Of a DNA stretch of 64,000 nt, positions 43,513 through 53,049 are shown piece after piece. The stretch is from Streptomonospora sp. PA3. GTDB taxonomy: Bacteria > Actinomycetota > Actinomycetes > Streptosporangiales > Streptosporangiaceae. The notes beneath the pieces were generated by a model. That model did not search any database and was not told the origin of the DNA. It worked only from the letters and a program-made list of their open reading frames with translations. The stretch covers positions 1 to 64,000 of the forward strand of contig NZ_VTZW01000020.1 of the NCBI RefSeq assembly GCF_009728995.1, given 5' to 3'. Numbering within the stretch: the first letter of the stretch is position 1; each line of letters begins with the position of its first letter. The position numbers and the translations under genes were made by a program.

Positions 43513-43870
43513 GGGCGGGATCCCAGAGCTGTTCGAGGCGGACCATCATCACGGGCAGGATCAGGCAGGCGAAGGCGATGACAGCGGGGCCCCACCGGCT
43601 GCGCTCGATGAAGCCCCACACCGCGCACGCCGGCGGGATCAGCACGATCGTGGCGAGGTAGCTGATGAAGACCAGCGTCTCGGCGGGGTGTTCGCCGCGG
43701 GCCATCAGCACCGCGGAGACCACCGCCTGCGCGATCACGAGCAGCCACAGGACGGCGGCCGCCACCAGGTGGGGAACGACCATCGGCTGGTCGCGGAACG
43801 TCGAGATCAGGCACCATCCGGCCAGGATCAGCGATGCGACCTGGATGGTGGTGGTCAGTGCTTCGACCAC
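43505..43870 (-). CDS. Small four-helix membrane protein
   Basis: A 121-residue protein with four helices (IQVASLILAGWCLIS, VAAAVLWLLVIAQAVVSAVLM, LVFISYLATIVLIPPACAVW, AVIAFACLILPVMMV). A GGAG site lies about 5 bases before GTG 43870. It is coupled to the downstream membrane protein, and both resemble a two-gene unit often found together in actinobacteria. Function unknown. Confidence 0.8.
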   Translation of the reverse strand: MVEALTTTIQVASLILAGWCLISTFRDQPMVVPHLVAAAVLWLLVIAQAVVSAVLMARGEHPAETLVFISYLATIVLIPPACAVWGFIERSRWGPAVIAFACLILPVMMVRLEQLWDPARV

Positions 43871-44123
43871 GGGTCTCCTCCACCCCGGTTGGTGCGGTGC
43901 GGCCGGCTCCGCCGGTGCCGGTCGGGCGCGTCGGCGGCGGACCGCGGATGTCTACGACAGACTGTAGTACCAACTGCCGCGCGCCGGTAATCCGGGCGTC
44001 GGCCGAGGGCTGCGCCCGGTCTCCGCCGTGCCGCGAGGGTGCCGCGGCCGTGGGAATGAACCGTCGGCGGACGCGGCTGATGGGCAGTGGACCCCAGAGG
44101 AACCGAGGAGACGGAGGCTGACG

Positions 44124-44963
44124 ATGAAGTACGGCATTCTGATGTTCCCGACGCACGACGCCGTCGATCCGGCGACGCTCGCCCGCGAGGTCGAGGACCG
44201 CGGCTTCGAGTCGCTGGTGTTCCCCGAGCACAGCCACATCCCGGTCAGCCGCCGGTCCCCCTACCCGGGTGGCGGCGAGCTGCCGCGGATGTACGTGCAC
44301 ACGTTCGATCCGTTCGTCGCGCTGAGCTACGCGGCCTCGGCGACGACGTCGCTGCGCATCGGCACCGGCGTGTGCCTGGTGATCCAGCGCGACCCCATCC
44401 ACACCGCCAAGGAGGTCGCGAGCCTGGACTTCCTCTCCGGCGGCCGGTTCCTGTTCGGGGTGGGCGCCGGCTGGAACCGCGAGGAGATGGCCGACCACGG
44501 CACCGACGCGCGCACGCGGATGCGGCGGATGGCCGAGAACATCAAGGCGATGAAGGAGCTGTGGACGAAGGACGAGGCGGAGTTCCACGGCGAGTTCGTC
44601 GACTTCGAGACGAGCTGGGCCTGGCCCAAGCCCGTGCAGAAGCCGCACCCGCCGGTGATCGTCGGCGGCAACGGGCCCACCGCCGAGGAGCGGGTGGTCG
44701 ACTTCGGCGACGAGTGGATGCCCCAGGGGATCACGCTCGACAACGTCGCCGAGTTCGGTGAGCGGGTCACGCGCCTGCAGCAGCTGGCGGCCGACGCCGG
44801 GCGCGGGACGATCCCCGTGTCGATGTACTACGCCGTGCCCGACGAGAAGACCATCGACGCCTACGCCGAGGCGGGTGTGGGCCGGGTGTTCTTCGGCGTC
44901 GACTCGGCCGGGCGCGACACCGTGCTGCCGCAGCTGGACCGGCTGGCGCAGCTGATCCGCTGA
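44124..44963 (+). CDS. LLM-class (F420-type) oxidoreductase
   Basis: A 279-residue TIM-barrel flavin/F420 enzyme of the luciferase-like monooxygenase superfamily. The N-terminal GILMFPTHDAVDPATLAREVEDRGFESLVFPEHSHIPV, the insertion SRRSPYPGGGELP, LRIGTGVCLVIQRDPIHTAKEVASLDFLSGGRF and GVGAGWNREEM are typical of the actinobacterial F420-dependent subfamily. The substrate is not predictable. GGAGACGGAGG upstream supports ATG 44124. It is monocistronic, transcribed away from the membrane gene pair, and followed by palindromic repeat copy D. Confidence 0.92.
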   Translation: MKYGILMFPTHDAVDPATLAREVEDRGFESLVFPEHSHIPVSRRSPYPGGGELPRMYVHTFDPFVALSYAASATTSLRIGTGVCLVIQRDPIHTAKEVASLDFLSGGRFLFGVGAGWNREEMADHGTDARTRMRRMAENIKAMKELWTKDEAEFHGEFVDFETSWAWPKPVQKPHPPVIVGGNGPTAEERVVDFGDEWMPQGITLDNVAEFGERVTRLQQLAADAGRGTIPVSMYYAVPDEKTIDAYAEAGVGRVFFGVDSAGRDTVLPQLDRLAQLIR

Positions 44964-45037
44964 CGGCCGCCGGGGGCGAGTGGCGCCCCGAGTGCTCCGA
45001 AGGTGCCGCCCGCCCGGAGGGCATCAACGACCTACGT

Positions 45038-45254
45038 CCTGTTTAAAGAGCCGGCTTGCCGCCGAGCAGCAGTGCACTTTGCCGCAAAGGCCCGCCACCA
45101 GTGGTACGGCTCCGCCTGACAGGTGCAGCGTGCACTCGGCGGCAAGCTGCGACCGCGCTACGCGAACCGCGCCCATTGCCGCAACCTCGATGGTGGCCGC
45201 CCCAGGTGGTACCGGGGGGTTCCTGGAAAGCGGCGCCTCCGCCCCCCTACACCC
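45038..45254 (-). repeat. Long-palindrome repeat, copy D (one outer arm missing)
   Basis: A 217-base copy in the same orientation as B. Its left tip CTACGTCCTGTTTAA is shared with B over 15 bases, then runs straight into the inner arm (GGCTTGCCGCCGAG), so the left outer arm and shoulder are deleted. The right half is complete with inner arm, outer arm CCCATTGCCGCAACC and the CCACC/AGGAACCCCCC shoulder. It fills the 303 bases between two convergent genes. Confidence 0.85.
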
Positions 45255-45266
45255 GGCCTAGGCGGA

Positions 45267-45824
45267 TCAGGACCGCGGCGGACCCGCGGGCGGCTGCGGC
45301 GGTCCGCCCGCCGAGCCGTCCGGCGGAGGCGTACCGCCCGGACCGCCGGGGCCGCTCGGAGCGCCGGGTGCCCCCGGCTCGCCGTACCCGCCCGGTCGGG
45401 CGGGGCCGCCCCACCCCGGGCCGCCGGGTCCCGGCGCCGCGGGGGCGCCCGGTCGGCCGGGGGGCGGCGCGGAGGCGTTCGCGCCCGTTCCCGCCGCGGC
45501 CCTGCCGGTGAGTCCCAGGGCCACCAGGAGCAGACCGAGACCGGCGATCATCAGGACGGCGTCGAGGACGCTCCACACCACGTTGAGGGCCTCCAGGGCT
45601 TCGCCGTCCACGGCGCCGCTGTACATCAGCAGCATCAGGCCGCCGTTGACGATCCCGTCCAGGATCAGGACCGCGCCCGCGATCCGGGTCATCCACCGCG
45701 TGGAGCCGGAAGGCGCGCGTCCGCCCAGGACGAGTGCGATCACGCCGACGACGGCCGGCAGCGCGGCGAACACCGCGGCGACAGCCGGATTGATCAGCAG
45801 CGACGTGGGATCCGGGGAGAACAT
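45267..45824 (-). CDS. Four-helix membrane protein with Pro/Gly-rich tail
   Basis: A 185-residue protein with four helices in the first 110 residues (VFAALPAVVGVIALVLGG, IAGAVLILDGIVNGGLMLLM, LNVVWSVLDAVLMIAGLGLLLVAL) and a 75-residue cytoplasmic tail of PG, GP and PPP repeats. ATG 45824 has GGAG 7 bases ahead; GTG 45827 is one codon earlier. The same architecture occurs in the next gene upstream, so the two may be a duplicated pair. Function unknown; the tail looks like a surface for protein contacts. Confidence 0.78.
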   Translation of the reverse strand: MFSPDPTSLLINPAVAAVFAALPAVVGVIALVLGGRAPSGSTRWMTRIAGAVLILDGIVNGGLMLLMYSGAVDGEALEALNVVWSVLDAVLMIAGLGLLLVALGLTGRAAAGTGANASAPPPGRPGAPAAPGPGGPGWGGPARPGGYGEPGAPGAPSGPGGPGGTPPPDGSAGGPPQPPAGPPRS

Positions 45825-45851
45825 CACAGGGCTCCGTGAAGTGGGAGGGGC

Positions 45852-46523
45852 TCAACCGTTGGTCTGCGGCGGGGTGCCCGGCGGAGGCTGGTGCGGACCG
45901 CCGGAACCGGGGGACGAGGGCGGCGGCGCGGCCGACGGATGCGGACCGCTGTCACCGCCCGCCGGCGGCGCGCCCGGAACGGCTCCGTGTCCCGGAGGGC
46001 GGCCCTCCGAGGCGGGCGGCGCCCCCATGCCCGGGTTCGGGCCCGAGGGGCGGGCACCCGGACCGGGGTGTCCCGCGTGGTTCGGCGGAGCGGCGTGGGC
46101 CCCGTGGCCGCCCGGGTGCTGCGGATGCCCCGGTGCCGTAGGCGGCGGCGCGGACCAGGCGGGGTCGGGGACGCGGGCGGGTCCGGTGCGAACGCGCCGG
46201 ACGACGCCGAGGACCAGCAACAGGAGCCCGGCGGCGTAGATGAAGTTCAGCACGTATCTGGCGACGGCCGACGCGGTCGGGTCGAGCATGGGGAACTCCC
46301 ACATGAGCCCCGCGTGGAGGCTGATACCGAGGAGCAGGTCGCCCACGCCGTCGATCAGCACCAGCACGAGCCCCAGAGCCGGCAGCAGGCGGCGGCCCAC
46401 CGGGGCGAAGAACAGGACCAAGAACGCCAGCAGGGGAAACAGGATGTAGGGCACGTTCCATATGAACGTCTGCACGAGGTCCACGGCTGGTTCCCACTCT
46501 TCCCTGCGATCGTCGTCGGACAA
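45852..46523 (-). CDS. Membrane protein with Pro/Gly/His-rich tail
   Basis: A 223-residue protein with three to four helices in residues 15-110 (FIWNVPYILFPLLAFLVLFF, ALGLVLVLIDGVGDLLLGI, YVLNFIYAAGLLLLVLGVV) and a 110-residue tail rich in Pro, Gly, His and Ala. The start is a TTG at 46523 by default since no ATG or GTG lies before the acidic N-terminus; a GTG about 14 codons in is the alternative. It shares domain layout and tail composition with the protein encoded 27 bases downstream. Function unknown. Confidence 0.75.
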   Translation of the reverse strand: MSDDDRREEWEPAVDLVQTFIWNVPYILFPLLAFLVLFFAPVGRRLLPALGLVLVLIDGVGDLLLGISLHAGLMWEFPMLDPTASAVARYVLNFIYAAGLLLLVLGVVRRVRTGPARVPDPAWSAPPPTAPGHPQHPGGHGAHAAPPNHAGHPGPGARPSGPNPGMGAPPASEGRPPGHGAVPGAPPAGGDSGPHPSAAPPPSSPGSGGPHQPPPGTPPQTNG

Positions 46524-46695
46524 ACCTAGGGGAACCGGCCGAGCACCGCCAACCCTGCCTCACCGGTCGTGCATGGCCGCAGGCGGCCTCGGCCGGCAGC
46601 GGCCTCGATCGCGAGCCGCCGGAAGCATGCGGCGTGCGCTCATCGGCCGGCCGGGAGGCGGCGCGCGGCGTCTGCGTCGACGCCCCAGGAGGCCC

Positions 46696-48282
46696 CTACT
46701 CCCACTCGATCGTGCCGGGCGGCTTGCTGGTGACGTCGAGGGTGACGCGGTTGATCTCGCGGACCTCGTTGGTGATGCGGTTGGAGATGGCGGCCAGCAC
46801 GTCGTAGGGCAGCCGCGACCAGTCGGCCGTCATCGCGTCCTCGCTGCTGACCGGGCGCAGCACCACCGGGTGGCCGTAGGTCCGGCCGTCGCCCTGCACG
46901 CCCACCGAGCGCACGTCGGCGAGCAGCACCACCGGGCACTGCCAGATGTCGCGGTCCAGACCCGCGCGCGAAAGCTCCTCGCGGGCGATCGCGTCGGCCT
47001 CGCGCAGCACGTCCAGGCGCTCGCGGGTGACCTCGCCGATGATGCGGATGGCCAGGCCGGGGCCGGGGAAGGGCTGGCGCCACACCATCTCCGGCGGCAG
47101 GCCCAGCTCCTCGCCGACGCGGCGGACCTCGTCCTTGAACAGCTCGCGTAGCGGCTCGACCAGCGAGAACCGCAGGTCCTCGGGCAGGCCGCCGACGTTG
47201 TGGTGCGACTTGATGTTGGCGGCGCCGGTGCCGCCGCCCGACTCGACCACGTCCGGGTAGAGCGTGCCCTGCACGAGGAACTCGACGTCGTCGCCGTCCT
47301 TGCCGCCTTCGGCGACGACCTCGCGGGCCGCCTGCTCGAAGACCCGGATGAACTCCCGACCGATGATCTTGCGCTTCTCCTCGGGGTCGCTGACGCCCGC
47401 CAGCGCGTCGAGGAAGCGCTCCTGGGCGTCGACCACCTTGAGCACCGCGCCGGTGGCCGCGACGAAGTCCTTCTCGACCTGCTCGACCTCGCCCTTGCGC
47501 AGCAGCCCGTGGTCGACGAACACGCACGTGAGCCGGTCGCCGATGGCGCGCTGGACCAAGGCGCCGGCCACCGCGGAGTCCACGCCGCCGCTGAGGCCGC
47601 ACACGGCGCGCTTGCCGCCGACCTGCGCGCGGATGCGCTCGACCTGTTCGTCGACGATGTTGACCATCGTCCAGGTGGGCCGGCAGCCGGCGCCGTTGTA
47701 GAGGAAGTGGCGCAGCACCGCCTGGCCGTGCTCGGTGTGCAGCACCTCGGGGTGGAACTGCACGCCGTAGAGGCCCCGCTGGGGGTTCTCGATCGCGGCG
47801 ACCGGCGTGCTGTCGGTGCTGCCGATGGTGCGGAAGCCGTCGGGGGCCGCGGAGACGGAGTCGCCGTGGGACATCCACACCGTCTGGACGGCGGGCAGGC
47901 CGGCGAAGAGCACGGTGTCGGTGCCCGCGTCCATGCGGGTGCGGCCGAACTCGCTGCGGCCGGTCCGGGAGACGGTGCCGCCCAGGGACTGCACCATGGC
48001 CTGGTAGCCGTAGCAGATGCCGAGGGTCGGCACGCCGGTCTCGAACAGGCTCGCGGGCGCCTGCGGAGCGCCCTCGGCGTAGACCGACGACGGCCCGCCG
48101 GAGAGGATGATGGCCTTGGGCCGCTTGGCGAGCATCTCCTCGACGGGCATGGTCGAGGGCACGATCTCGCTGTAGACGTGGCATTCGCGTACCCGCCGCG
48201 CGATGAGCTGGGCGTATTGCGCGCCGTAGTCGACGACGAGGACGGTGTCGAAGGAGCTTTCGCCGGCGTCGGCAGGGGACAC
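46696..48282 (-). CDS. guaA: GMP synthase (glutamine-hydrolysing)
   Basis: A 528-residue enzyme that converts XMP to GMP with ATP and glutamine, the last step of guanine nucleotide synthesis. The class I amidotransferase half has nucleophile C90 (LGICYGYQ) and the His/Glu pair H177/E179 (QFHPEV). The synthetase half has the PP-loop SGGVDS at 231-236 and the C-terminal dimer domain ending [17 protein letters not shown]. Full normal length. GTG 48282 has an upstream GGAAGG. No purine riboswitch is apparent in the short upstream gap. Confidence 0.98.
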   Translation of the reverse strand: MSPADAGESSFDTVLVVDYGAQYAQLIARRVRECHVYSEIVPSTMPVEEMLAKRPKAIILSGGPSSVYAEGAPQAPASLFETGVPTLGICYGYQAMVQSLGGTVSRTGRSEFGRTRMDAGTDTVLFAGLPAVQTVWMSHGDSVSAAPDGFRTIGSTDSTPVAAIENPQRGLYGVQFHPEVLHTEHGQAVLRHFLYNGAGCRPTWTMVNIVDEQVERIRAQVGGKRAVCGLSGGVDSAVAGALVQRAIGDRLTCVFVDHGLLRKGEVEQVEKDFVAATGAVLKVVDAQERFLDALAGVSDPEEKRKIIGREFIRVFEQAAREVVAEGGKDGDDVEFLVQGTLYPDVVESGGGTGAANIKSHHNVGGLPEDLRFSLVEPLRELFKDEVRRVGEELGLPPEMVWRQPFPGPGLAIRIIGEVTRERLDVLREADAIAREELSRAGLDRDIWQCPVVLLADVRSVGVQGDGRTYGHPVVLRPVSSEDAMTADWSRLPYDVLAAISNRITNEVREINRVTLDVTSKPPGTIEWE

Positions 48283-48363
48283 GGAGGAACCTTCCCGCAG
48301 GTAGAAGCGTGCAGCGCACGGGGATCGGACCGCTTGCCCGCAGTCTATTTCCTCGCGGCGGAC

Positions 48364-49479
48364 TCAGAACCCGGCCACGAGCACCGCGCGGTCGTCGGCG
48401 TGGCCGCTGGGCGCGGACCAGGCCATGACGGTGGTGCACACGTCCTTGGGCGTGGGCGCCTCGAACCCGGTGAGAAGCGCGGACAACCGGCCCAGCCCGG
48501 CGTCCAGGGCCTCGCGCCGCTGCTCGACCACGCCGTCGGTGTAGCAGACCAGCATGTCCCCGGGGTGCACCGCGACGCGCGCGGTGCGGTGCGCGCTGCC
48601 CAGGGCGCAGCCCAGCGGCGGGTCGACGACCTCCTCCAGCCGCTCGCAGGTGCCGCCGGCGCGCAGCAGCATCGGCGGAACGTGGCCGGCGTTGGCGTAG
48701 GACAGCTCGTCGCCGGCGGGGTCGTAGACCGCGTAGCACATGGTCGCCATGTTCTCCGGCAGGTAGGTGTCGACGTAGGCGTCGAGCCGGGCCGTGATGC
48801 GGTCGGGGCGGACGCCCTCCTCCAGGGCGGCGGCGCGCAGCACGCTGCGCAGCTGGGACATGACGGTCGCCTCGGAGAGGCCGTGCCCGGCGACGTCGCC
48901 GATCACCAGGCCGACGCGGTCGGTGGCGGGGATGGGCAGGACGTCGTACCAGTCGCCGCCGACCTCGGCGCCGTAGGCGGTGGGCACGTACTGGGCGGCG
49001 ACTTTCAGCGGGGTGCCCTCGACGCGGTCGGGCAGCAGGGCGTGCTGGAGACTGAGGGCGGTCTCGTGCTCGCGCTCCAGGCCGGCGCGCAGGGGGCGCT
49101 CGCGGCCTGTGCCGGGGCCGGGCGCGAGCCCGCCGTCGAATGAGGCGCAGACGAGGCGGATCTGCACGGCGGGTTCGCCGGTGTCGGCCCAGGCGGCGCG
49201 GCTGCCGAACCCGTGGCAGTGGTGCGGCCGGCCTTCGGGGCCGAGGAGGGCGAGGGTTCCGGCCATGGGTTCGCCGGCGCGGGCCCAGCGCCGGAGGGTT
49301 TCGCCCACCCGGTCGGGGCCGTCGCAGCTGAGACCGTAGAGGTTCGCCCCGGTGGCGGCGGCCGGGAACAGCCGCCGCATGGCCGCGTTGCGGCCGAGGA
49401 TCTCGCCGGAGACCCCGACCAGCAGCATCGGCTCGCTCACGGCGCGGGTGATCGAGCCGAACACCTCACCGGCTAGCAC
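48364..49479 (-). CDS. SpoIIE/RsbU-type PP2C phosphatase with PAS-like domain
   Basis: A 371-residue phosphatase. Residues 5-110 are a PAS-like sensor (SEPMLLVGVSGEILGRNAAMRRLFP). Residues 135-371 are the PP2C SpoIIE domain with HETALSLQHALLPD, the metal-binding VGGDWYDVL and VIGDVAGHGLSEATVM, NMATMCYAVYDP, YANAGHVPPML and MLVCYTDGVVEQR; the aspartates in GGDWYD, GDVAGHG and TDGV are all present, so it should be active. Such proteins dephosphorylate anti-sigma antagonists in partner-switching networks, but no sigma, anti-sigma or antagonist gene is nearby. The GTG start overlaps the stop of a possible small upstream gene. Confidence 0.92.
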   Translation of the reverse strand: MLAGEVFGSITRAVSEPMLLVGVSGEILGRNAAMRRLFPAAATGANLYGLSCDGPDRVGETLRRWARAGEPMAGTLALLGPEGRPHHCHGFGSRAAWADTGEPAVQIRLVCASFDGGLAPGPGTGRERPLRAGLEREHETALSLQHALLPDRVEGTPLKVAAQYVPTAYGAEVGGDWYDVLPIPATDRVGLVIGDVAGHGLSEATVMSQLRSVLRAAALEEGVRPDRITARLDAYVDTYLPENMATMCYAVYDPAGDELSYANAGHVPPMLLRAGGTCERLEEVVDPPLGCALGSAHRTARVAVHPGDMLVCYTDGVVEQRREALDAGLGRLSALLTGFEAPTPKDVCTTVMAWSAPSGHADDRAVLVAGF

Positions 49480-49607
49480 GGCTCACCGCGGCCCGCGCCG
49501 CCCGGCGGCGGGTCCTGGACGGCCGCGTGGTGCACCCGTGCCGTCCCGGTGGCGGGGCGGCGCGCTCGGGCGCCGCCGAGCCGGATGCCGACATCGGCTT
49601 CTCGCAT
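49473..49607 (-). CDS. Possible 44-residue leader peptide coupled to the phosphatase gene
   Basis: A short frame starts at ATG 49607 with GGAG five bases ahead and ends in TAG inside the phosphatase start (GTGCTAG), which is the geometry of translational coupling. The peptide (MREADVGIRLGG... ending GGAGRGEPC) is Arg/Gly/Ala-rich, with no helix or signal. It could be a regulatory leader rather than a functional protein. Support is only the ribosome site and the overlap. Confidence 0.3.
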   Translation of the reverse strand: MREADVGIRLGGARARRPATGTARVHHAAVQDPPPGGAGRGEPC

Positions 49608-49867
49608 GGTCACTCCGTTGGTTCCGCGGGAACCGCCGTCGCGCTTCGAGGGAGCTTGAGGGGGCGTACGGCGGACGGATGAAGCGCACGTTACGCCCAC
49701 GCGGCATCCGGTGCAGGAGTTTTCGCTTTTTTGCCGCAGCGGAACGGAGTGTCGAAATTCACCGTGTGCACCCGCGGCCGTGCACGGTGTCACCGCGTGT
49801 CATCCGCGCAGGCGGGGGCGGGGGCACGACCCCCGCCTGCGCGCGGTGCGCCGGCGCGGAGCGCGGG
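49608..49867. other. Intergenic stretch with T/A-rich patch
   Basis: No gene. Around 49719-49742 the sequence turns AT-rich (GAGTTTTCGCTTTTTTGCCG), which could be a promoter (minus strand) for the phosphatase unit or a terminator tract. Boxes are not clear enough to call. Confidence 0.35.
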
Positions 49868-51466
49868 TCAGCGGATGCGGAACCGCTTCATCAGCCGCGC
49901 GCTGGCGGTCATCACCGACGACAGTGTCTGGGCGCTCATCCCCGGTGTGCCGCCGAGCCCGACGAAGTGCTGGCTGGCGACGGTCTGGGACTCGGTGTAG
50001 CGCAGCAGCCCCTCCGCGCCGTGCCGCCGGCCCACCCCGGAGCGCTTCATGCCGCCCATGGGGGCGCCGTAGCTGGCCCAGGCGGCGCCGTAGCCCTCGT
50101 TGATGTTGACGGTGCCGGAGTGGATGCGCTCGGCCAGCCGCCGCCCGCGGGCCGTGTCGCGGGTCCACACGCTGGCGTTGAGGCCGTAGTCGGTGGCGTT
50201 GGCCGCCTCGACGGCCTCGTCCTCCTCGGAGAAGCGGTACAGAGACACGACGGGGCCGAAGGTCTCGGCCGCGCAGGCGTCCATGTCCGGGGCGACTCCG
50301 GACAGCACGGTGGGCTCGTAGAAGAGGGGGCCGAGGTCGTCGCGGACACGCCCTCCGGCCAGCACCTCGGCGCCCTTCTCGCGCGCGTCGTCGACGTGGG
50401 CGGCGACGCGCTCCAGCTGCCGGGGGTAGGTCAGCGATCCCATGTCGGCGGAGTAGTCGAAGTGGGCGTTGAGCTCCATGCCGCGCACCGCATCGGTGAA
50501 GCGCTCGGCGAACTCGTCGTAGACGGAGTCGTGCACGTAGATCCGCTCCATGGAGATGCACAGCTGGCCGGCGTTGCTGAAGCAGGCGCGCTGCAGGCCC
50601 TCCACGGTCCAGTCGAGGTCGGCGTCGGAGCAGACGACGGCCGGGTTCTTGCCGCCCAGCTCGGCGGAGAAGCCGATGAGGCGGCCCGCGGCGCGCTGGG
50701 CGATCTCGGCGCCCCTCGGCGAGGACCCGGTGAACGAGACGTAGTCGGCGTGGTCGATCAGCGCGTCGCCGATCTCTCCGGGCGTGCCGAGCACGGGGAT
50801 CCACAGGTCCTCGGGCAGCCCCGCCTCGACGGCCAGGTCCATGGCCCACAGCGCGGTCAGCGCCGTCTGGGTGTCGGGCTTGGCGACGACGGCGTTGCCG
50901 GCCAGCAGCGCGGGCACGGCCTCGGCGACGGGCAGCGCCAGCGGGTAGTTCCAGGGGGTGATCACGCTGACGGCGCCCTTGGGCATGCGGCGGTGGTAGG
51001 TGCGCGTCGCTCCGGGGACCGCCCCGGCGGTGCGCTGCGGGCGCAGCAGGCGCGGCGCGCGCCGGGCGTAGTGCAGGGTGCCGCCGGCGGCGTCGTAGAC
51101 CTCCTCGAACGCGTGCCGGCGGGCCTTGCCGGTCTCCCACTGGATGATGTCGAGGATTTCGCGCTGGCGGTCCAGGACCAGGTCGTGGAATCTGAGGAAG
51201 GGCTCGGCGCGCTCGCGCGGCGACAGCGCGGCCCAGGAGCGCTGCGCCGTGCGGGCGCGCTCGAACGCCGCGGCGACGTCGTCGGCCGTGGACTCCGGCA
51301 GCTCGGCGAGGGGCGCGCCGGTGAACGGAGCCGTGGTGGTCGCGGTCTTGCCCGACGCTGCGGCCACACGCCGGGTGAGGCGGGGGGAGACGTCCCGCGG
51401 CTCCGTCGGCGACGCGGAGCTGCCGGAGGTCTGCGTAGCGGTGTCCATGGCGGGAGGGTAATCCAC
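49868..51466 (-). CDS. Aldehyde dehydrogenase, succinate-semialdehyde type
   Basis: A 532-residue NAD(P)-dependent dehydrogenase. The catalytic Cys303 is in SNAGQLCISMERIYV, the general-base glutamate in FSAELGGKNP, the nucleotide fold in VSFTGSSPRGAEIAQRA, and the family block VITPWNYPLALPVAEAVPALLAGNAVVAK is intact. The motif TPWNYPLALPVAEA and C-terminal GGMKRSGVGRRHGAEGLLRYTESQ resemble GabD2-type succinic semialdehyde dehydrogenases. GTG 51466 has AAGGCGG six bases ahead; ATG 51448 lacks a site. Residues 1-35 are a disordered Ser/Thr tail. It diverges from the FAD monooxygenase gene. Confidence 0.92.
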   Translation of the reverse strand: MDYPPAMDTATQTSGSSASPTEPRDVSPRLTRRVAAASGKTATTTAPFTGAPLAELPESTADDVAAAFERARTAQRSWAALSPRERAEPFLRFHDLVLDRQREILDIIQWETGKARRHAFEEVYDAAGGTLHYARRAPRLLRPQRTAGAVPGATRTYHRRMPKGAVSVITPWNYPLALPVAEAVPALLAGNAVVAKPDTQTALTALWAMDLAVEAGLPEDLWIPVLGTPGEIGDALIDHADYVSFTGSSPRGAEIAQRAAGRLIGFSAELGGKNPAVVCSDADLDWTVEGLQRACFSNAGQLCISMERIYVHDSVYDEFAERFTDAVRGMELNAHFDYSADMGSLTYPRQLERVAAHVDDAREKGAEVLAGGRVRDDLGPLFYEPTVLSGVAPDMDACAAETFGPVVSLYRFSEEDEAVEAANATDYGLNASVWTRDTARGRRLAERIHSGTVNINEGYGAAWASYGAPMGGMKRSGVGRRHGAEGLLRYTESQTVASQHFVGLGGTPGMSAQTLSSVMTASARLMKRFRIR

Positions 51467-51648
51467 GTCACGCCGCCTTGGCTACCCGCGGGTAACCACC
51501 GAGGGGCCGGTTACCGGGCCCGGTGCCGGGGACGAAGGGACTGGCGGTCGGCTGACGCGCTGCCGGGCGCGGAGCCGGATCGCACCCGACCCAGCCGGCT
51601 CCCGGGGCGTTCGGAGGCTCCCGCATCGCCCTTTCCTTGGAGGTTGCG

Positions 51649-52944
51649 ATGTCGCACACCGATAAGACCACCGTCGCCATCGCGGGCGGCGGTCCCGCCG
51701 GGATCATGCTCGGCCTGCTGCTGGCGCGGGCTGGGGTGGACGTCACCGTGCTGGAGAAGCACCGCGACTTCCTGCGCGACTTCCGCGGCGACACGGTGCA
51801 CCCCTCCACGCTGCAGGTGCTCGACGAGCTGGGCCTGGCCGAGGAGCTGGAGAAGCGCCCGCACCGCAAGGTCACGTCCCTGACGGTCGGCCGCAGCGGC
51901 GACCCCATCGTCCAGGCGGACCTGGCCTCCCTGCCGGGGAGGTTCCCTTATGTCGCGATGATGCCGCAGTGGGACTTCCTCGACATGCTCACCGACCACG
52001 CCCGCGCCTACCCCGGGTTCCGGCTGCTGATGAACGCCGAGGCCGTGGGCATCGCCGAGGAGGACAGCGCCGTGCGCGGCATCCGCTACCGGGAGCGGAC
52101 CGAGGGCGAGGACGGCGGGGGCCGCGAGCACGAACTGCGTGCCGTGCTGAGCATCGCGGCCGACGGCCGAGACTCCGGGCTGCGCGACGCCGCGGGCATG
52201 GTCCCCACCGAGCTGGGCGCGCCGATGGACGTGCTGTGGCTGCGGGTGCCCCGCGGCTCCGCCGACCCCAGCGGCCTGAACGGCAGCCTGGGCGAGGGCG
52301 CGATGGCAGTGGCGATCGACCGGGGCGAGTACTGGCAGATCGCGTTCCTCATCCCCAAGGGCGGCTTCGAGGCGGTCCGCGCCGAGCCGATCGCGAGCTT
52401 CCAGGAGACGCTGCTGGGGCTGCTGCCGTTCCTCGGCGACAACGTGCGCGAGATCGACGACTGGTCCAAGGTCGCCTTCCTCAACGTGACCCAGGACCGG
52501 CTGGAGCGCTGGTACCGGCCGGGCCTGCTGGCGATCGGCGACGCGGCGCACGCCATGACACCGGTGGGCGGCGTGGGCATCAACCTCGCGATCCAGGACG
52601 CGGTGGCGACGGCCAACCTGCTGTCGCGCCCCCTGCTGGAGGCCCAGAGCGATCCCGACCGGTTCGCCAAGACGCTCAACCCCGAGCTGCTGGCCCGCGT
52701 GCAGCGCCGCCGCCGGATGCCCACGGTCGGCACCCAGGCGGTGCAGCAGCTGCTGCAGCGACAGGTCATCAGCAGGGCGCTGGCCGCGGACGCCGAGCTG
52801 CCGCTGCTGCTGCGCGCGATCGGCGGCACCGGGCCGTGGTCGGCAGTGATCGCCCGCGTGATGATGTACGGCCTGCGCCCCGAACACGTCCGCAGCGCCG
52901 CGGTGGCCACGCCCGCCCATGGCGGCGCGGGCCCGCCCGCTTAG
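51649..52944 (+). CDS. FAD-dependent aromatic-type monooxygenase (PHBH class)
   Basis: A 431-residue group A flavoprotein. The Rossmann fold GGGPAG is at residues 13-18 with LLARAGVDVTVLEKH, the DG motif is in IAADGRDSGLRDAAG, and the GD motif with D298 is in LLAIGDAAHAMTPVGGVGINLAIQDA. These motifs define NAD(P)H-dependent aromatic hydroxylases and related oxidoreductases. The substrate is unknown and no degradation genes are adjacent. TTGGAGG six bases upstream supports ATG 51649. Confidence 0.92.
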   Translation: MSHTDKTTVAIAGGGPAGIMLGLLLARAGVDVTVLEKHRDFLRDFRGDTVHPSTLQVLDELGLAEELEKRPHRKVTSLTVGRSGDPIVQADLASLPGRFPYVAMMPQWDFLDMLTDHARAYPGFRLLMNAEAVGIAEEDSAVRGIRYRERTEGEDGGGREHELRAVLSIAADGRDSGLRDAAGMVPTELGAPMDVLWLRVPRGSADPSGLNGSLGEGAMAVAIDRGEYWQIAFLIPKGGFEAVRAEPIASFQETLLGLLPFLGDNVREIDDWSKVAFLNVTQDRLERWYRPGLLAIGDAAHAMTPVGGVGINLAIQDAVATANLLSRPLLEAQSDPDRFAKTLNPELLARVQRRRRMPTVGTQAVQQLLQRQVISRALAADAELPLLLRAIGGTGPWSAVIARVMMYGLRPEHVRSAAVATPAHGGAGPPA

Positions 52945-53049
52945 GCGGCGGCGTCCGGGCCGGGTGCACGGCGCGCCCGCGATCCCCCCGCGGGAGCGGC
53001 ACGACCGGTCTAAGGTGGAACGGCCGTGCCGCGACGCCGTGGAGGAACC

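Noticed and set aside
48283-48363. Purine riboswitch upstream of guaA
   Set aside because: The gap to the next gene is only 81 bases and no purine aptamer core or pairing pattern is visible.
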